This document shows, in pieces, positions 14,233 to 26,997 of a DNA stretch of 47,315 nucleotides. The notes below the pieces were generated by a model. That model did no database searches and was not told the origin of the DNA. It saw nothing but the letters and a program-made list of their open reading frames with translations. This stretch comes from Liolophura sinensis (Eukaryota; Mollusca; Polyplacophora; Chitonida; Chitonidae), in the NCBI RefSeq assembly GCF_032854445.1, contig NW_027018282.1, forward strand, positions 1-47,315. The letters are read 5' to 3'. The position numbers and the translations under genes were made by a program. The number at the start of each line of letters is the position of its first letter. Positions within the stretch are counted from its first letter, which is position 1.

Positions 14233-17209
14233 ATGCGTAATAAACAAAAATTCGAGCTGTTACCAAGTGAGTACGATGGTAACCAGGCTAGAAACATGTG
14301 CTTCTTTCTTTCTTAAATGTTGTTACGTCATGGATTACCTAAGTCAATATCGTGTGGCAATCGGAACTTGGTATAACTTTGTGTGCTGTAAAAGCAGGGT
14401 ACACCTAATCAAACTTATAAACTTGCTGAATGAATTAACAGTGATTTGTAATGCTACTGACTCTTTACTATTTTGTGTTATTATAGGTATTCTTTGTATG
14501 TTAAACAACTTGAATTACGTTTTAATTGTCATTATCGCATTACTGCTGCGATGCGGAGATATACATAAAAATCCGGGACCACCAAGCTCGCATAACTTAA
14601 GATGTTGTCATTTTAATGCTAGGAGCCTTCTGGCTCAGTCTGATGAATCAAATGTCATCATATTCTAAGTTAGACGAAGTCTCAACCGTACTTGTAAATG
14701 AACATGATTACGATATTATTTGTGTAACAGAAACTTGGCTTAGTTCTGCCAATACCAGATGAAAGAGTTAATATAGAAGGGTACTACATTATAAGGAAAG
14801 ACAGAGATAGGCATGGTGGGGGTGTTGCCATTTATTGTAAGTCATCATTGAATATCACACGCAGATTAGATCTTGAAAATGAAAATGAAATGCTATGGAT
14901 TACAATTGAATTGTTCAATAGAAGTGTATTAGTTGCTGTATGTTACCGCCCTCCTAACCAATCAACGGAATCACGGGATCTTTTTATTGATAACTTTGAT
15001 TCTACTCTCACTTCTGTTATATCAGAAAAACCCACATGCTTTACTAATATTTGGTGATTTTAACGATCGCTGCACTGACTGGAATAAATACCATGATAAG
15101 AGTGAATTAAAAATGAAACTTTTCGACCTTTTGGCTGGAAAAAATTTATTTCAAATACTGAATGAGCCGACAAGATATACGGAAGATAGTGCTTATTTAT
15201 TAGATCTAATAATCACTGACAATATGAGATATGTAATAGATTACGGAGTGGCTTGTCCCATGGCTAATCTTGACCACTGCACGATCTATTGTAAACTGGA
15301 TGTTCTTTGCAATGATAAACCTAAATCTTTTAAAAGACATGTATGGGACCTTAAATGTGCTGATATAGACCGTCTACGTAACTTACTGTCTGTCTCACCC
15401 TGGGATATATGTGACGTTTTCACTGATATAAATGACAAAGTGTATGCATGGTCAAATCTTTTTCTGTCATGCTGTAAGGAAACTATCCCAAATAAAGAAA
15501 TTACCGTGAGACCTCGCGACAAGCCCTGGATGACCAATGATGTGCGATATAAGTTACGAATTCGAAATAGATGCTTTAAAAAGTATAAAAGATCTAAAAA
15601 TGAAAAAGATAAATTTCGCTTCTATATAGCCAGAAGGGAGGCCAACACAGCCAAAAGAGAGGCTATTCGTCGCTATGCTACACGTCTAAAAACCAAACTA
15701 TCTGACCCAAATCTAGATACCAAGACTTACTGGTCTTCAATGAAGTCAATGTTGGGTTCTAAAGCAAAACCTCCAATACCACCACTACTTGTAAATGGTA
15801 AAAATGTGTCCAGTGATATTGATAAGGCCAATGCTTTCTGTGCATTCTTTGCATCACATTCTGACCTTCCATCTCCTGTCCCCGACTTGCCGGACTTCTC
15901 CTTCGTTACTACAACTCGTTTAAACAGTATACAAATAACTGAAAAGGAAGTCGGCCAGTGTCTCAGTTCGTTAAATACAAAAAAGGCATCAGGTCCGGAT
16001 GGGATCAGTAATTTTATGTTGCAGAGTGCAGCAGGAAGTATAACACCCTCGCTTACTAAACTATTTAACTCTTCATTGCAAAACGGCGTCTTTCCGTCCG
16101 CGTGGAAAAGGTGCCGCGTTTGCCCAGTATTTAAAAAAGGTGATCGACATTGTATTTCTAACTACAGACCAGTATGTCTTCAACCATCGATATCCAAAGT
16201 ATTTGAAAAAGTCGTCTATAAACATTTATATCAATATCTTACGATAAACAATATTCTTATTCCTCACAATGCAGGATTCAAAAGTGGTGATTCAACTATC
16301 TGTCAACTAACTAAAATCGTCCATAATATTTATAAAGGTTTAGACAACGGTAATGATATGTGTTTGGTATTCTTGGATGTGAGCAAAGCCTTTGACAAGG
16401 TTTGGCACACAGGTTTACTATTTAAGTTGAGGCAGATGGGTATTGGAGGAATGTTACTGGCGTGGATAAATGATTACTTATCTGATCGATCAATCTCTGT
16501 TTGCCTCAACGGTAAAGAATCTAGCTCGAATCCTACGTACTCAGGAGTTCCTCAGGGCTCTGTACTTGGTCCTTTGTTGTTTCTTATCTTCATAAATGAT
16601 ATAAATACTAATATTGAATGTGACATAAATATATTTGCTGACGACACATCCTTGTTAGAAGAAATTAAAGATTTACCAGTCTCAGAAACTAGACTGAACC
16701 GTGACCTTAGCAAGTTAGCGTCGTGGGCAAATCAATGGTGTGTCACATTCAATGCTCTTAAGACAGTTTATTTACTTGTATCATTAAAGGGAAATCCTTC
16801 CTATCCCAAACTGTATCTTAATGGCACGGAGGTGAAGAGCGTTCAGTCCCACAAACACCTTGGGATCTTTTTACAACACAATGGGAAATGGGACGAACAC
16901 ATTAGAAACTTAGTTAATAAATGTAACAAAAAACTGAGTATTCTCAACCGATGTAAGAAATGCCTTACCCGAAAATGTTTGAAAACTCTATACTTCAGTC
17001 AAATAAGATCTACCATCGAATATGGTGACATCCTGTTTGACAATTGTGGTATAGTGTTGTCTCAAAAACTTGAAACAATTCAGCGAAGAGCTGCTCTTCT
17101 CTGTTCTGGGGGCCTACGTCGGACATCGTATAGTAAATTATTAAATGAACTAAGATGGGAACCCGCTTTATGTGAGACGTGGATCCCACAGAATTCTTCT
17201 TTTCCATAA
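14233..17209 (+). pseudogene. LINE ORF2, endonuclease part frameshifted, RT part open (copy 3)
   Basis: Same protein as in copy 2. Relative to copies 2 and 4 there are single added bases near 14291, 14646, 14751 and 15027, mostly in A runs, which break the N-terminal and endonuclease part into pieces; 2A-like, HFNARSL, TETW and CYRPP can each be read but in different frames. From about 15030 to 17209 the frame is uninterrupted and holds GDFN, D-H, ASGPDG, FLDVSKAFD, SGVPQGSVLGP, FADD (followed by Leu-Leu-Glu-Glu, as in copy 4) and HLGI. The frame ends at the +1 change shared by all copies. Confidence 0.93.
14555..14581 (+). other. 2A-like motif in LINE ORF2, copy 3
   Basis: GDIHKNPGP, unchanged from copy 2, with the hydrophobic stretch before it. 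Confidence 0.65.
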
Positions 17210-17579
17210 AATTATAAATGGGCTATCGCCTCCTTATTTGAAAAAATTACTACCATGCGGAAATGAAGCTGTCGTCAGTACATACAATCTACGAAATAAG
17301 CACAACATCCGTCTTCCCAAAGGTCGTATCCAGTTGTACATGTCGTCATTTATTCCCCAAACAATTAAAGATTGGAATTCAATACCTCTCCACTTTCGTC
17401 ACGACTCTCTAGAAAAGCTTAAATCCTATCTTAAACCTAGTTTTGTTGACAGCATTACTATTTCCGTACTGTACGATTCTTTTGTAACATTTTCCTCGAT
17501 ACTGCATTGTAGGATGCGGATGGGACTGAGCGCTCTTCACGCAGACTTATTTACCAATGGCCTTTCAGTCTTGTCATAA
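17172..17579 (+). pseudogene. LINE ORF2 C-terminal segment in the +1 frame (copy 3)
   Basis: Identical in translation to the matching segment of copy 2 (HKIINGLSPPYL, YNLRN, LHCRMRMG), entered only by a +1 frame change near 17164. This part lies outside the indel-rich zone. Confidence 0.8.
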
Positions 17580-17580
17580 A

Positions 17581-17871
17581 TGTAATTACAAATGTGAAAA
17601 TTCTCATCATTTTCTTATTGAATAACCCGCATATGCCGCTCAAAGGAAGCACATGTTCGACAGGTTTACTAAAACGATTTCTCCAAATGCTCACTTATCT
17701 ATTTTCCTTCCGCATTGCTCAAAACATATATCAAATATTTTACTTTTTGGATCAAATGACCTATCTCTTGAAGACAATAAAACCATATTCTGTTCTGTGC
17801 ACAAATTCGTTCAAGATACTCGAAGATTTATCCATCGTACTCACCAAGTAGTTCAAACAAGCTCCTTTTAA
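17581..17871 (+). pseudogene. LINE ORF2 Cys/His-rich C-terminus remnant (copy 3)
   Basis: CNYKCENSHHF, an in-frame TAA, then an open tail to 17871 as in copy 2. Same second +1 change and same stop. Confidence 0.6.
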
Positions 17872-18039
17872 GGTACAAAGTGCTAAGACTGAAACCCATT
17901 CCTAAATCTGTTATATAATCGGTACATAATGAAGTATATGAGTGTGAGCAGTATTGGATGCCTATGTGTATTGTAAATATTGTAAATATTTTATTCTTCA
18001 CTATCAAGTTTCAATTATATAAATGTATGATGTATATAA

Positions 18040-18091
18040 GTTTGAGGAGACCCCCTAGTGACCCATGGGTTGTGGGATATCCTCAGCAAAC
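18040..18091 (+). other. 3' UTR stem-loop of LINE copy 3
   Basis: Both arms (18040-18048 and 18080-18091) are identical to copy 2, including the bulged AGC. Confidence 0.6.
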
Positions 18092-18092
18092 A

Positions 18093-18098
18093 AATAAA
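18093..18098 (+). promoter_or_regulatory. AATAAA polyadenylation signal, LINE copy 3
   Basis: Canonical hexamer directly after the stem-loop. Confidence 0.7.
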
Positions 18099-18099
18099 G

Positions 18100-18125
18100 A
18101 ATTAAATTAAAAATTAAATTAAATG
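18100..18125 (+). repeat. ATTAA-repeat 3' tail of LINE copy 3
   Basis: Same 26-base tail as the other copies, joined to the satellite at AATGCT. Confidence 0.75.
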
Positions 18126-21100
18126 AATGCTGCTGTCAAGAGGCTAATCCGACGTATTTTGTGACGAGAAATCGAATGGTGCAAACCGCGTTGCTCTCCG
18201 ACCAATACTTTTGGCTGTAGCCACAATTGAATAATCATTGATGTCAAGATCACGTGCGCAGCAACGGCTCTTACTCCATGGAAACCAAGGAAATTTGCAA
18301 TTTTTCAACAGCTGGAGATGCCTGGCCCAATTGCGCATCTTTTGGCACCTTATTGATGTGGGTCAGTGTTAAATTGTACTTTTTACAGCGGACTGTGTCA
18401 CGTACCTTGTGTTTTTTTATATACAAATGGTGTGGTTTTTCTACATGTAGATAAATACATTGAGTTTGTCTTCGACTTAGAAGTAAGACAACTGCTGGGT
18501 GAGTTAAATGGGCTTGGCCCAAAGATTTGACGTCGTCTGGGCTACCGAAGGGCACATAACTTATAATGAAAAGTTGAATATAGTAATGACCAGAAGCGAT
18601 TGTACATAGTAAATGTAGCCGATTTCAATTCGCATAAAGACCTGGTAAAAATCCAAAAGTGGAAAAACTGTTTCAATGCTGCTGGTAAGAGGCTAATCCG
18701 ACGTATTTTGTGACGAGAAATAGAATGGTGCAAACCACGTTGCTCTCCGACCAATACTTTTGGCTGTAGCCACAAATGAATAATCATTGATGTCAAGATC
18801 ACGTGCCCAGCAACGGCTCTTACTCCATGGAAACCAAGGAAATTTGCAATTTTTCAACAGCTGGAGATGCCTGGCCCAATTGCGCATCTTTTGGCACCTT
18901 ATTGATGTGGGTCAGTGTTCAATTGTACTTTTTACAGCGGACTGTATCAAGTACCTTGTGTTTTTTTTATATACAAATGGTGTGGTTTTTCTACATGTAG
19001 ATAAAGACATTGAGTTTGTCTTCGACTTAGAAGTAAGACATTTGCTGGGTGAGTTAAATGGGCTTGGCCCAAAGAATTGACGTCGTCTGGGCTACCGAAG
19101 GCCACATAACTTATAATGAAAAGTTGAATATAGTAATGACCAGTCGCGATTGTACATAGTTAATGTAGCCGATTTCAATTAGAAAAAATACCAGGCAAAA
19201 ATCCAAAAGTAGAAAAACTGTTCCAATGCTGCTGGTAAGAGGCTAATCCGACGTATTTTTTGACGAGAAATCGAATGGTGCAAACCGCGTTGCTCTCCGA
19301 CCAATACTTTTGGCTGTAGCCACAAATGAATAATCATTGATGTCAAGATCACGTGCCCAGCAACGGCTCTTACTCCATGGAAACCAAGGAAATTTGCAAT
19401 TTTTCAACAGCTGGAGATGCCTGGCCCAATTGCGCATCTTTTGGCACCTTATTGATGTGGGTCAGTGTTCAATTGTACTTTTTACAGCGGACTGTATCAA
19501 GTACCTTGTGTTTTTTTTATATACAAATGGTGTGGTTTTTCTACATGTAGATAAAGACATTGAGTTTGTCTTCGACTTAGAAGTAAGACATTTGCTGGGT
19601 GAGTTAAATGGGCTTGGCCCAAAGAATTGACGTCGTCTGGGCTACCGAAGGCCACATAACTTATAATGAAAAGTTGAATATAGTAATGACCAGTCGCGAT
19701 TGTACATAGTTAATGTAGCCGATTTCAATTAGAAAAAAGACCTGGCAAAAATCCAAAAGTAGAAAAACTGTTCCAATACTGCTGGTAAGAGGCTAATCCG
19801 ACGTATTTTTTGACGAGAAATCGAATGGTGCAAACCGCGTTGCTCTCCGACCAATACTTTTGGCTGTAGCCACAATTGAATAATCATTGATGTCAAGATC
19901 ACGTGCCCAGCAACGGCTCTTACTCCATGGAAACCAAGGAAATTTGCAATTTTTCAACAGCTGGAGATGCCTGGCCCAATTGCGCATCTTTTGGCACCTT
20001 ATTGATGTGGGTCAGTGTTCAATTGTACTTTTTACAGCGGACTGTATCAAGTACCTTGTGTTTTTTTTATATACAAATGGTGTGGTTTTTCTACATGTAG
20101 ATAAAGACATTGAGTTTGTCTTCGACTTAGAAGTAAGACATTTGCTGGGTGAGTTAAATGGGCTTGGCCCAAAGAATTGACGTCGTCTGGGCTACCGAAG
20201 GCCACATAACTTATAATGAAAAGTTGAATATAGTAATGACCAGTCGCGATTGTACATAGTTAATGTAGCCGATTTCAATTAGAAAAAATACCAGGCAAAA
20301 ATCCAAAAGTAGAAAAACTGTTCCAATGCTGCTGGTAAGAGGCTAATCCGACGTATTATTTGACGAGAAATCGAATGGTGCAAACCGCGTTGCTCTCCGA
20401 CCAATACTTTTGGCTGTAGCCACAAATGAATAATCATTGATGTCAAGATCACGTGCCCAGCAACGGCTCTTACTCCATGGAAACCAAGGAAATTTGCAAT
20501 TTTTCAACAGCTGGAGATGCCTGGCCCAATTGCGCATCTTTTGGCACCTTATTGATGTGGGTCAGTGTTCAATTGTACTTTTTACAGCGGACTGTATCAA
20601 GTACCTTGTGTTTTTTTTATATACAAATGGTGTGGTTTTTCTACATGTAGATAAAGACATTGAGTTTGTCTTCGACTTAGAAGTAAGACATTTGCTGGGT
20701 GAGTTAAATGGGCTTGGCCCAAAGATTTGACGTCGTCTGGGCTACCGAAGGGCACATAACTTATAATGAAAAGTTGAATATAGTAATGACCAGTCGCGAT
20801 TGTACATAGTTAATGTAGCCGATTTCAATTAGAAAAAATACCAGGCAAAAATCCAAAAGTAGAAAAACTGTTCCAATGCTGCTGGTAAGAGGCTAATCCG
20901 ACGTATTATTTGACGAGAAATCGAATGGTGCAAACCGCGTTGCTCTCCGACCAATACTTTTGGCTGTAGCCACAAATGAATAATCATTGATGTCAAGATC
21001 ACGTGCCCAGCAACGGCTCTTACTCCATGGAAACCAAGGAAATTTGCAATTTTTCAACAGCTGGAGATGCCTGGCCCAATTGCGCATCTTTTGGCACCTT

Positions 21101-24100
21101 ATTGATGTGGGTCAGTGTTCAATTGTACTTTTTACAGCGGACTGTATCAAGTACCTTGTGTTTTTTTTATATACAAATGGTGTGGTTTTTCTACATGTAG
21201 ATAAAGACATTGAGTTTGTCTTCGACTTAGAAGTAAGACATTTGCTGGGTGAGTTAAATGGGCTTGGCCCAAAGAATTGACGTCGTCTGGGCTACCGAAG
21301 GCCACATAACTTATAATGAAAAGTTGAATATAGTAATGACCAGTCGCGATTGTACATAGTTAATGTAGCCGATTTCAATTAGAAAAAATACCAGGCAAAA
21401 ATCCAAAAGTAGAAAAACTGTTCCAATGCTGCTGGTAAGAGGCTAATCCGACGTATTTTTTGACGAGAAATCGAATGGTGCAAACCGCGTTGCTCTCCGA
21501 CCAATACTTTTGGCTGTAGCCACAAATGAATAATCATTGATGTCAAGATCACGTGCCCAGCAACGGCTCTTACTCCATGGAAACCAAGGAAATTTGCAAT
21601 TTTTCAACAGCTGGAGATGCCTGGCCCAATTGCGCATCTTTTGGCACCTTATTGATGTGGGTCAGTGTTCAATTGTACTTTTTACAGCGGACTGTATCAA
21701 GTACCTTGTGTTTTTTTTATATACAAATGGTGTGGTTTTTCTACATGTAGATAAAGACATTGAGTTTGTCTTCGACTTAGAAGTAAGACATTTGCTGGGT
21801 GAGTTAAATGGGCTTGGCCCAAAGAATTGACATCGTCTGGGCTACCGAAGGCCACATAACTTATAATGAAAAGTTGAATATAGTAATGACCAGTCGCGAT
21901 TGTACATAGTTAATGTAGCCGATTTCAATTAGAAAAAATACCAGGCAAAAATCCAAAAGTAGAAAAACTGTTCCAATGCTGCTGGTAAGAGGCTAATCCG
22001 ACGTATTTTTTGACGAGAAATCGAATGGTGCAAACCGCGTTGCTCTCCGACCAATACTTTTGGCTGTAGCCACAAATGAATAATCATTGATGTCAAGATC
22101 ACGTGCCCAGCAACGGCTCTTACTCCATGGAAACCAAGGAAATTTGCAATTTTTCAACAGCTGGAGATGCCTGGCCCAATTGCGCATCTTTTGGCACCTT
22201 ATTGATGTGGGTCAGTGTTCAATTGTACTTTTTACAGCGGACTGTATCAAGTACCTTGTGTTTTTTTTATATACAAATGGTGTGGTTTTTCTACATGTAG
22301 ATAAAGACATTGAGTTTGTCTTCGACTTAGAAGTAAGACATTTGCTGGGTGAGTTAAATGGGCTTGGCCCAAAGAATTGACGTCGTCTGGGCTACCGAAG
22401 GCCACATAACTTATAATGAAAAGTTGAATATAGTAATGACCAGTCGCGATTGTACATAGTTAATGTAGCCGATTTCAATTAGCAAAAAGACCTGGCAAAA
22501 ATCTAAAAGTGGAAAAACTGTTCCAATGCTGCTGGTAAGAGGCTAATCCGACGTATTTTTTGACGAGAAATCGAATGGTGCAAACCGCGTTGCTCTCCGA
22601 CCAATACTTTTGGCTGTAGCCACAAATGAATAATCACTGATGTCAAGATCACGTGCCCAGCAACGGCTCTTACTCCATGGAAACCAAGGAAATTTGCAAT
22701 TTTTCAACAGCTGGAGATGCCTGGCCCAATTGCGCATCTTTTGGCACCTTATTGATGTGGGTCAGTGTTCAATTGTACTTTTTACAGCGGACTGTATCAA
22801 GTACCTTGTGTTTTTTTTATATACAAATGGTTTGGTTTTTCTACATGTAGATAAAGACATTGAGTTTGTCTTCGACTTAGAAGTAAGACATTTGCTGGGT
22901 GAGTTAAATGGGCTTGGCCCAAAGATTTGACATCGTCTGGGCTACCGAAGGCCACATAACTTATAATGAAAAGTTGAATATAGTAATGACCAGTCGCGAT
23001 TGTACATAGTTAATGTAGCCGATTTCAATGAGCAAAAAGACCTGGCAAAAATCTAAAAGTGGAAAAACTGTTCCAATGCTGCTGGTAAGAGGCTAATCCG
23101 ACGTATTTTTTGACGAGAAATCGAATGGTGCAAACCGCGTTGCTCTCCGACCAATACTTTTGGCTGTAGCCACAAATGAATAATCATTGATGTCAAGATC
23201 ACGTGCCCAGCAACGGCTCTTACTCCATGGAAACCAAGGAAATTTGCAATTTTTCAACAGCTGGAGATGCCTGGCCCAATTGCGCATCTTTTGGCACCTT
23301 ATTGATGTGGGTCAGTGTTCAATTGTACTTTTTACAGCGGACTGTATCAAGTACCTTGTGTTTTTTTTATATACAAATGGTGTGGTTTCTCTACATGTAG
23401 ATAAAGACATTGAGTTTGTCTTCGACTTAGAAGTAAGACATTTGCTGGGTGAGTTAAATGGGCTTGGCCCAAAGATTTGACGTCGTCTGGGCTACCGAAG
23501 GGCACATAACTTATAATGAAAAGTTGAATATAGTAATGACCAATCGCGATTGTACATAGTTAATGTAGCCGATTTCAATTAGAAAAAAAGACCTGGCAAA
23601 AATCCAAAAGTAGAAAAACTGTTCCAATGCTGCTGGTAAGAGGCTAATCCGACGTATTTTTTGACGAGAAATCGAATGGTGCAAACCGCGTTGCTCTCCG
23701 ACCAATACTTTTGGCTGTAGCCACAAATGAATAATCATTGATGTCAAGATCACGTGCCCAGCAACGGCTCTTACTCCATGGAAACCAAGGAAATTTGCAA
23801 TTTTTCAACAGCTGGAGATGCCTGGCCCAATTGCGCATCTTTTGGCACCTTATTGATGTGGGTCAGTGTTCAATTGTACTTTTTACAGCGGACTGTATCA
23901 AGTACCTTGTGTTTTTTTTATATACAAATGGTGTGGTTTTTCTACATGTAGATAAAGACATTGAGTTTGTCTTCGACTTAGAAGTAAGACATTTGCTGGG
24001 TGAGTTAAATGGGCTTGGCCCAAAGATTTGACGTCGTCTGGGCTACCGAAGGGCACATAACTTATAATGAAAAGTTGAATATAGTAATGACCAGTCGCGA

Positions 24101-24729
24101 TTGTACATAGTTAATGTAGCCGATTTCAATTAGAAAAAATACCAGGCAAAAATCCAAAAGTGGAAAAACTGTTCCAATGCTGCTGGTAAGAGGCTAATCC
24201 GACGTATTTTTTGACGAGAAATCGAATGGTGCAAACCACGTTGCTCTCCGACCAATACTTTTGGCTGTAGCCACAAATGAATAATCATTGATGTCAAGAT
24301 CACGTGCCCAGCAACGGCTCTTACTCCATGGAAACCAAGGAAATTTGCAATTTTTCAACAGCTGGAGATGCCTGGCCCAATTGCGCATCTTTTGGCACCT
24401 TATTGATGTGGGTCAGTGTTCAATTGTACTTTTTACAGCGGACTGTGTCATGTACCTTGTGTTTTTTTTATATACAAATGGTGTGGTTTTTCTACATGTA
24501 GATAAAGACATTGAGTGTCTTCGACTTAGAAGTAAGACAACTGCTGGGTGAGTTAAATGGGCTTGGCCCAAAGATTTGACGTCGTCTGGGCTACCGAAGG
24601 GCACATAACTTATAATGAAAAGTTGAATATAGTAATGACCAGTTGCGATGGTACATAGTAAATGTAGCCGATTTCAATTCGCAAAAAGACCAGGCAAAAA
24701 TCCAAAAGTGGAAAAACTGTTCCAATGCT
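18126..24729 (+). repeat. Satellite array C: twelve ~550-bp monomers
   Basis: Monomers start at 18126, 18675, 19225, 19775, 20325, 20875, 21425, 21975, 22525, 23075, 23626 and 24176; almost all are exactly 550 bp. The first two and the last are the counterparts of the three monomers of array A; the nine between them are extra and very similar to one another. Adjacent monomers share private variants (TATTATTTGACG at 20352 and 20902; the ATCTAAAAG linker before 22525 and before 23075), the mark of recent local duplication. Indels are nearly absent. Confidence 0.97.
24724..24729 (+). repeat. Left target-site duplication (AATGCT) of LINE copy 4
   Basis: Partner copy at 30887-30892 after the tail of copy 4. 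Confidence 0.7.
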
Positions 24730-24740
24730 AACATAACGCA

Positions 24741-24750
24741 CAAGATGGCG
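24741..24750 (+). promoter_or_regulatory. YY1-like site at the LINE 5' end, copy 4
   Basis: CAAGATGGCG, 11 bases from the first base of the element, as in copies 2 and 3. Confidence 0.5.
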
Positions 24751-24972
24751 TCTATCGAATAAGGCGGACCAGTGAGAGGTGGTAATCCTGGCTGACTTGA
24801 GAGTTTCCCTAAGTTGATTCACATATGTTTGTGTGGATATGTTCTACATTTGGTAATTTGGGCAATTAAACGTGAAGATAGAGTTCATGAAGCAGAGAAT
24901 TGCTAAAATCAGTGACAGCAAAAACAGTGCTTGTGACTTACCTGTTGATCCAGCCTGAACAACAACAACACC

Positions 24973-25290
24973 ATGAACCAACCTCGGATTGAGTCTCTCT
25001 TCAGTGGGGCGTGCAGTGAAAAGGTAACTGCTAGTACTAACTCTGATATAGTCCAAAATGAAAATTCGAAGACGTCACCTGGAATTCCTGCTAGTAGTAA
25101 CCTTGCTCAGCCCTCAAGAACGGCAATATCAAGATTTTCAGGAAAACGTAAACTGAATCTGGTCGCCCAAAATCCCAGCATTAAAAGGTTGAATTCATTA
25201 CCCGACATTCAGTCCCTAATTTGTGCTGATCGAGGTGAGGACGAAACCGAGTTATACGAGGTAACAAACTTCAAGGCTGGAACTGACTAA
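24973..25290 (+). CDS. LINE ORF1, N-terminal segment (copy 4)
   Basis: Identical in translation to copy 2: polar 105-residue segment with a basic SGKRKLN patch, starting at an ATG after a CAA-rich leader and ending at a TAA that lies inside the overlap with the +1 frame. That copies 2 and 4 agree here, although they differ elsewhere, shows the stop is not a random sequencing error. Confidence 0.7.
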   Translation: MNQPRIESLFSGACSEKVTASTNSDIVQNENSKTSPGIPASSNLAQPSRTAISRFSGKRKLNLVAQNPSIKRLNSLPDIQSLICADRGEDETELYEVTNFKAGTD

Positions 25291-26032
25291 CTTTCTTACC
25301 GAGAGCATATTGACACCTCAAGTCAGCAAACATCTAAATTGCCTAATCCTGAATGCTGTAGAAACGGCTATAAAACCACTAATTGAGCTAGTATCGTCGA
25401 GTAAGAATGACATAACAACCCTTGCACGTAAAGTTGACAGTCTACAACTAGAAATTGCTGACAGGGATAAGACAATTTGTGAATGTAAGGCTGAAATATC
25501 AGATCTAAAATCTGAACTGGCAATCGTCAATTCCCTACTCAGAAAAAGCTCAGAAGAAAATATGCGACAAAAGGATGAATTCCAGTCCCTTTTAGACAAA
25601 GCCGAACAATATAGTAGACGAGAGTGTCTGCGGATTTCTGGCCTTTCACTTCAACCAGGTGAAACGACTGATGACGCGGTGTGCCGACTTGCAAGTCATC
25701 TTAATATTGAAATGTGTAAAAAAGATATCTCGCGATCACATTTTATTGGAAAAAAACAGTCCCAGATAATCGTTAGGTTTGTTTCGTACCGAACCAGATC
25801 TGAACTGATTAGAGCACGTCCATTAATGAAGAGCGCCAATGGTTACACAGGGGTGTATATAAATGAAGATCTCACGAAAACTAGGTATAAGCTCTTTAAA
25901 AGATTACTTCAAAAGAAGAAAGAAGGTGTGATTTTCTCAGCCTGGACACACGACGGAAATGTGTTCTATTGTTCCCAAGACGGGGGAGTGAAGGTGCAGG
26001 TGGCTTCTGAATGGGATCTCGAGAACATGTAA
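25265..26032 (+). CDS. LINE ORF1, coiled-coil and RRM-like RNA-binding segment (copy 4)
   Basis: Same protein as in copy 2: coiled coil, YSRRECLRISGL, IIVRFVSY and the VYINEDLTKTR region. It is open from 25265 with TTG at 25310 and no early ATG, so it depends on the upstream ORF1 segment plus a +1 frame change. A silent T-to-C difference from copy 2 lies in the coiled coil (around 25463). Confidence 0.82.
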   Translation, partial: QTSRLELTNFLTESILTPQVSKHLNCLILNAVETAIKPLIELVSSSKNDITTLARKVDSLQLEIADRDKTICECKAEISDLKSELAIVNSLLRKSSEENMRQKDEFQSLLDKAEQYSRRECLRISGLSLQPGETTDDAVCRLASHLNIEMCKKDISRSHFIGKKQSQIIVRFVSYRTRSELIRARPLMKSANGYTGVYINEDLTKTRYKLFKRLLQKKKEGVIFSAWTHDGNVFYCSQDGGVKVQVASEWDLENM

Positions 26033-26997
26033 TCAACCTGGTCAAATCACTTTTCCCGTGCAGGATACAGGAGTGTTCATACTTTAATCATTAAAGACAG
26101 CCGACCGATGTGCTTTCTGTATAGTAACTCTGACTGTACATGCGTGTCTACTAACACAAAAGTGCGGTCTGCTGCCGTAACTTACGTAATAGCAGATAAT
26201 ATGTACGCTACTCCAACACAAACTGCTGCTCAATGTCTCTCTCTAAAACACTTGACTTGATCAACAATATAGTACTCACAACGAATTGGTCTTGGACATG
26301 TGTAAATGGCCGTGTAAATGTACATACATACATACATATATCCATATATCTGCATAAGTAAGCCCGAAAAATTAAAAAATTTATCTGATAGTTAAGAATA
26401 TATAAATGTATATATGCATTTGGCCATGACACATTAAATATTCCAGTTCAATTACCGGATAAATTTCAAATTAAACTACAAATATTAGGGAACAATAAAT
26501 ATATGAAGTAGACGGGAAAATGACGTCATTATGTTTGTGTACCAAGCTACAGGGTACCAAAAGTGAAAAGTCACGGTTAACAAAACGTACAATCTATTTG
26601 TATTGTCTTTGACCATATCCTTCCGTATCCTTCCAGTGAGCCCAAATCGTTGTTTATCCGATAAGTAGATAAATAATTACCATTCAAAACTATACGGAAG
26701 ATTGGCCCTCATTTCTGATTAATAGTTGTCTCCTTTAGGCAAATCCCAATTCTCAATATATAAGTTGAAAATACTCACCTTAGTGATAACATTTGTAAAC
26801 AAACTGTCATTGTTAATAACTTCCTCATGATACTTTATTGTGTCAGTAACCCACCTCTCCCTATACGCTTCTGTCTGGGACTGGTGCTTCTGAGGACGTA
26901 CTATGTACGCACCTTTACACATATTTTTTGTGATTTATTTTGAAATTCTTACTTGTATGTACTGGACTATGTTACACGTGATCTTACCGATAACTAC
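26033..26997 (+). other. ORF1-ORF2 spacer of LINE copy 4, no gene seen
   Basis: AT-rich, conserved with copies 2 and 3 but without a coding frame I can support. Its TACATACATACATA patch (around 26322-26338) and ATCCTTCC duplication (around 26616-26633) match copy 3 and differ from copy 2. Confidence 0.6.

Larger units (their letters stand above)
11957..18125 (+). mobile_element. LINE copy 3, full-length but with many 5' indels
   Basis: A 6169-bp copy with the same boundaries and order of parts as copy 2. Its 5' half up to about 15030 has many single-base insertions and deletions relative to copies 2 and 4, which destroy ORF1 and the endonuclease part of ORF2; after 15030 the sequence is clean. 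It shares with copy 4 the Glu codon after FADD, the CACGTG-type base near 14214 and the ATCCTTCC duplication in the spacer, so it is closer to copy 4 than to copies 1 and 2. Confidence 0.96.
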
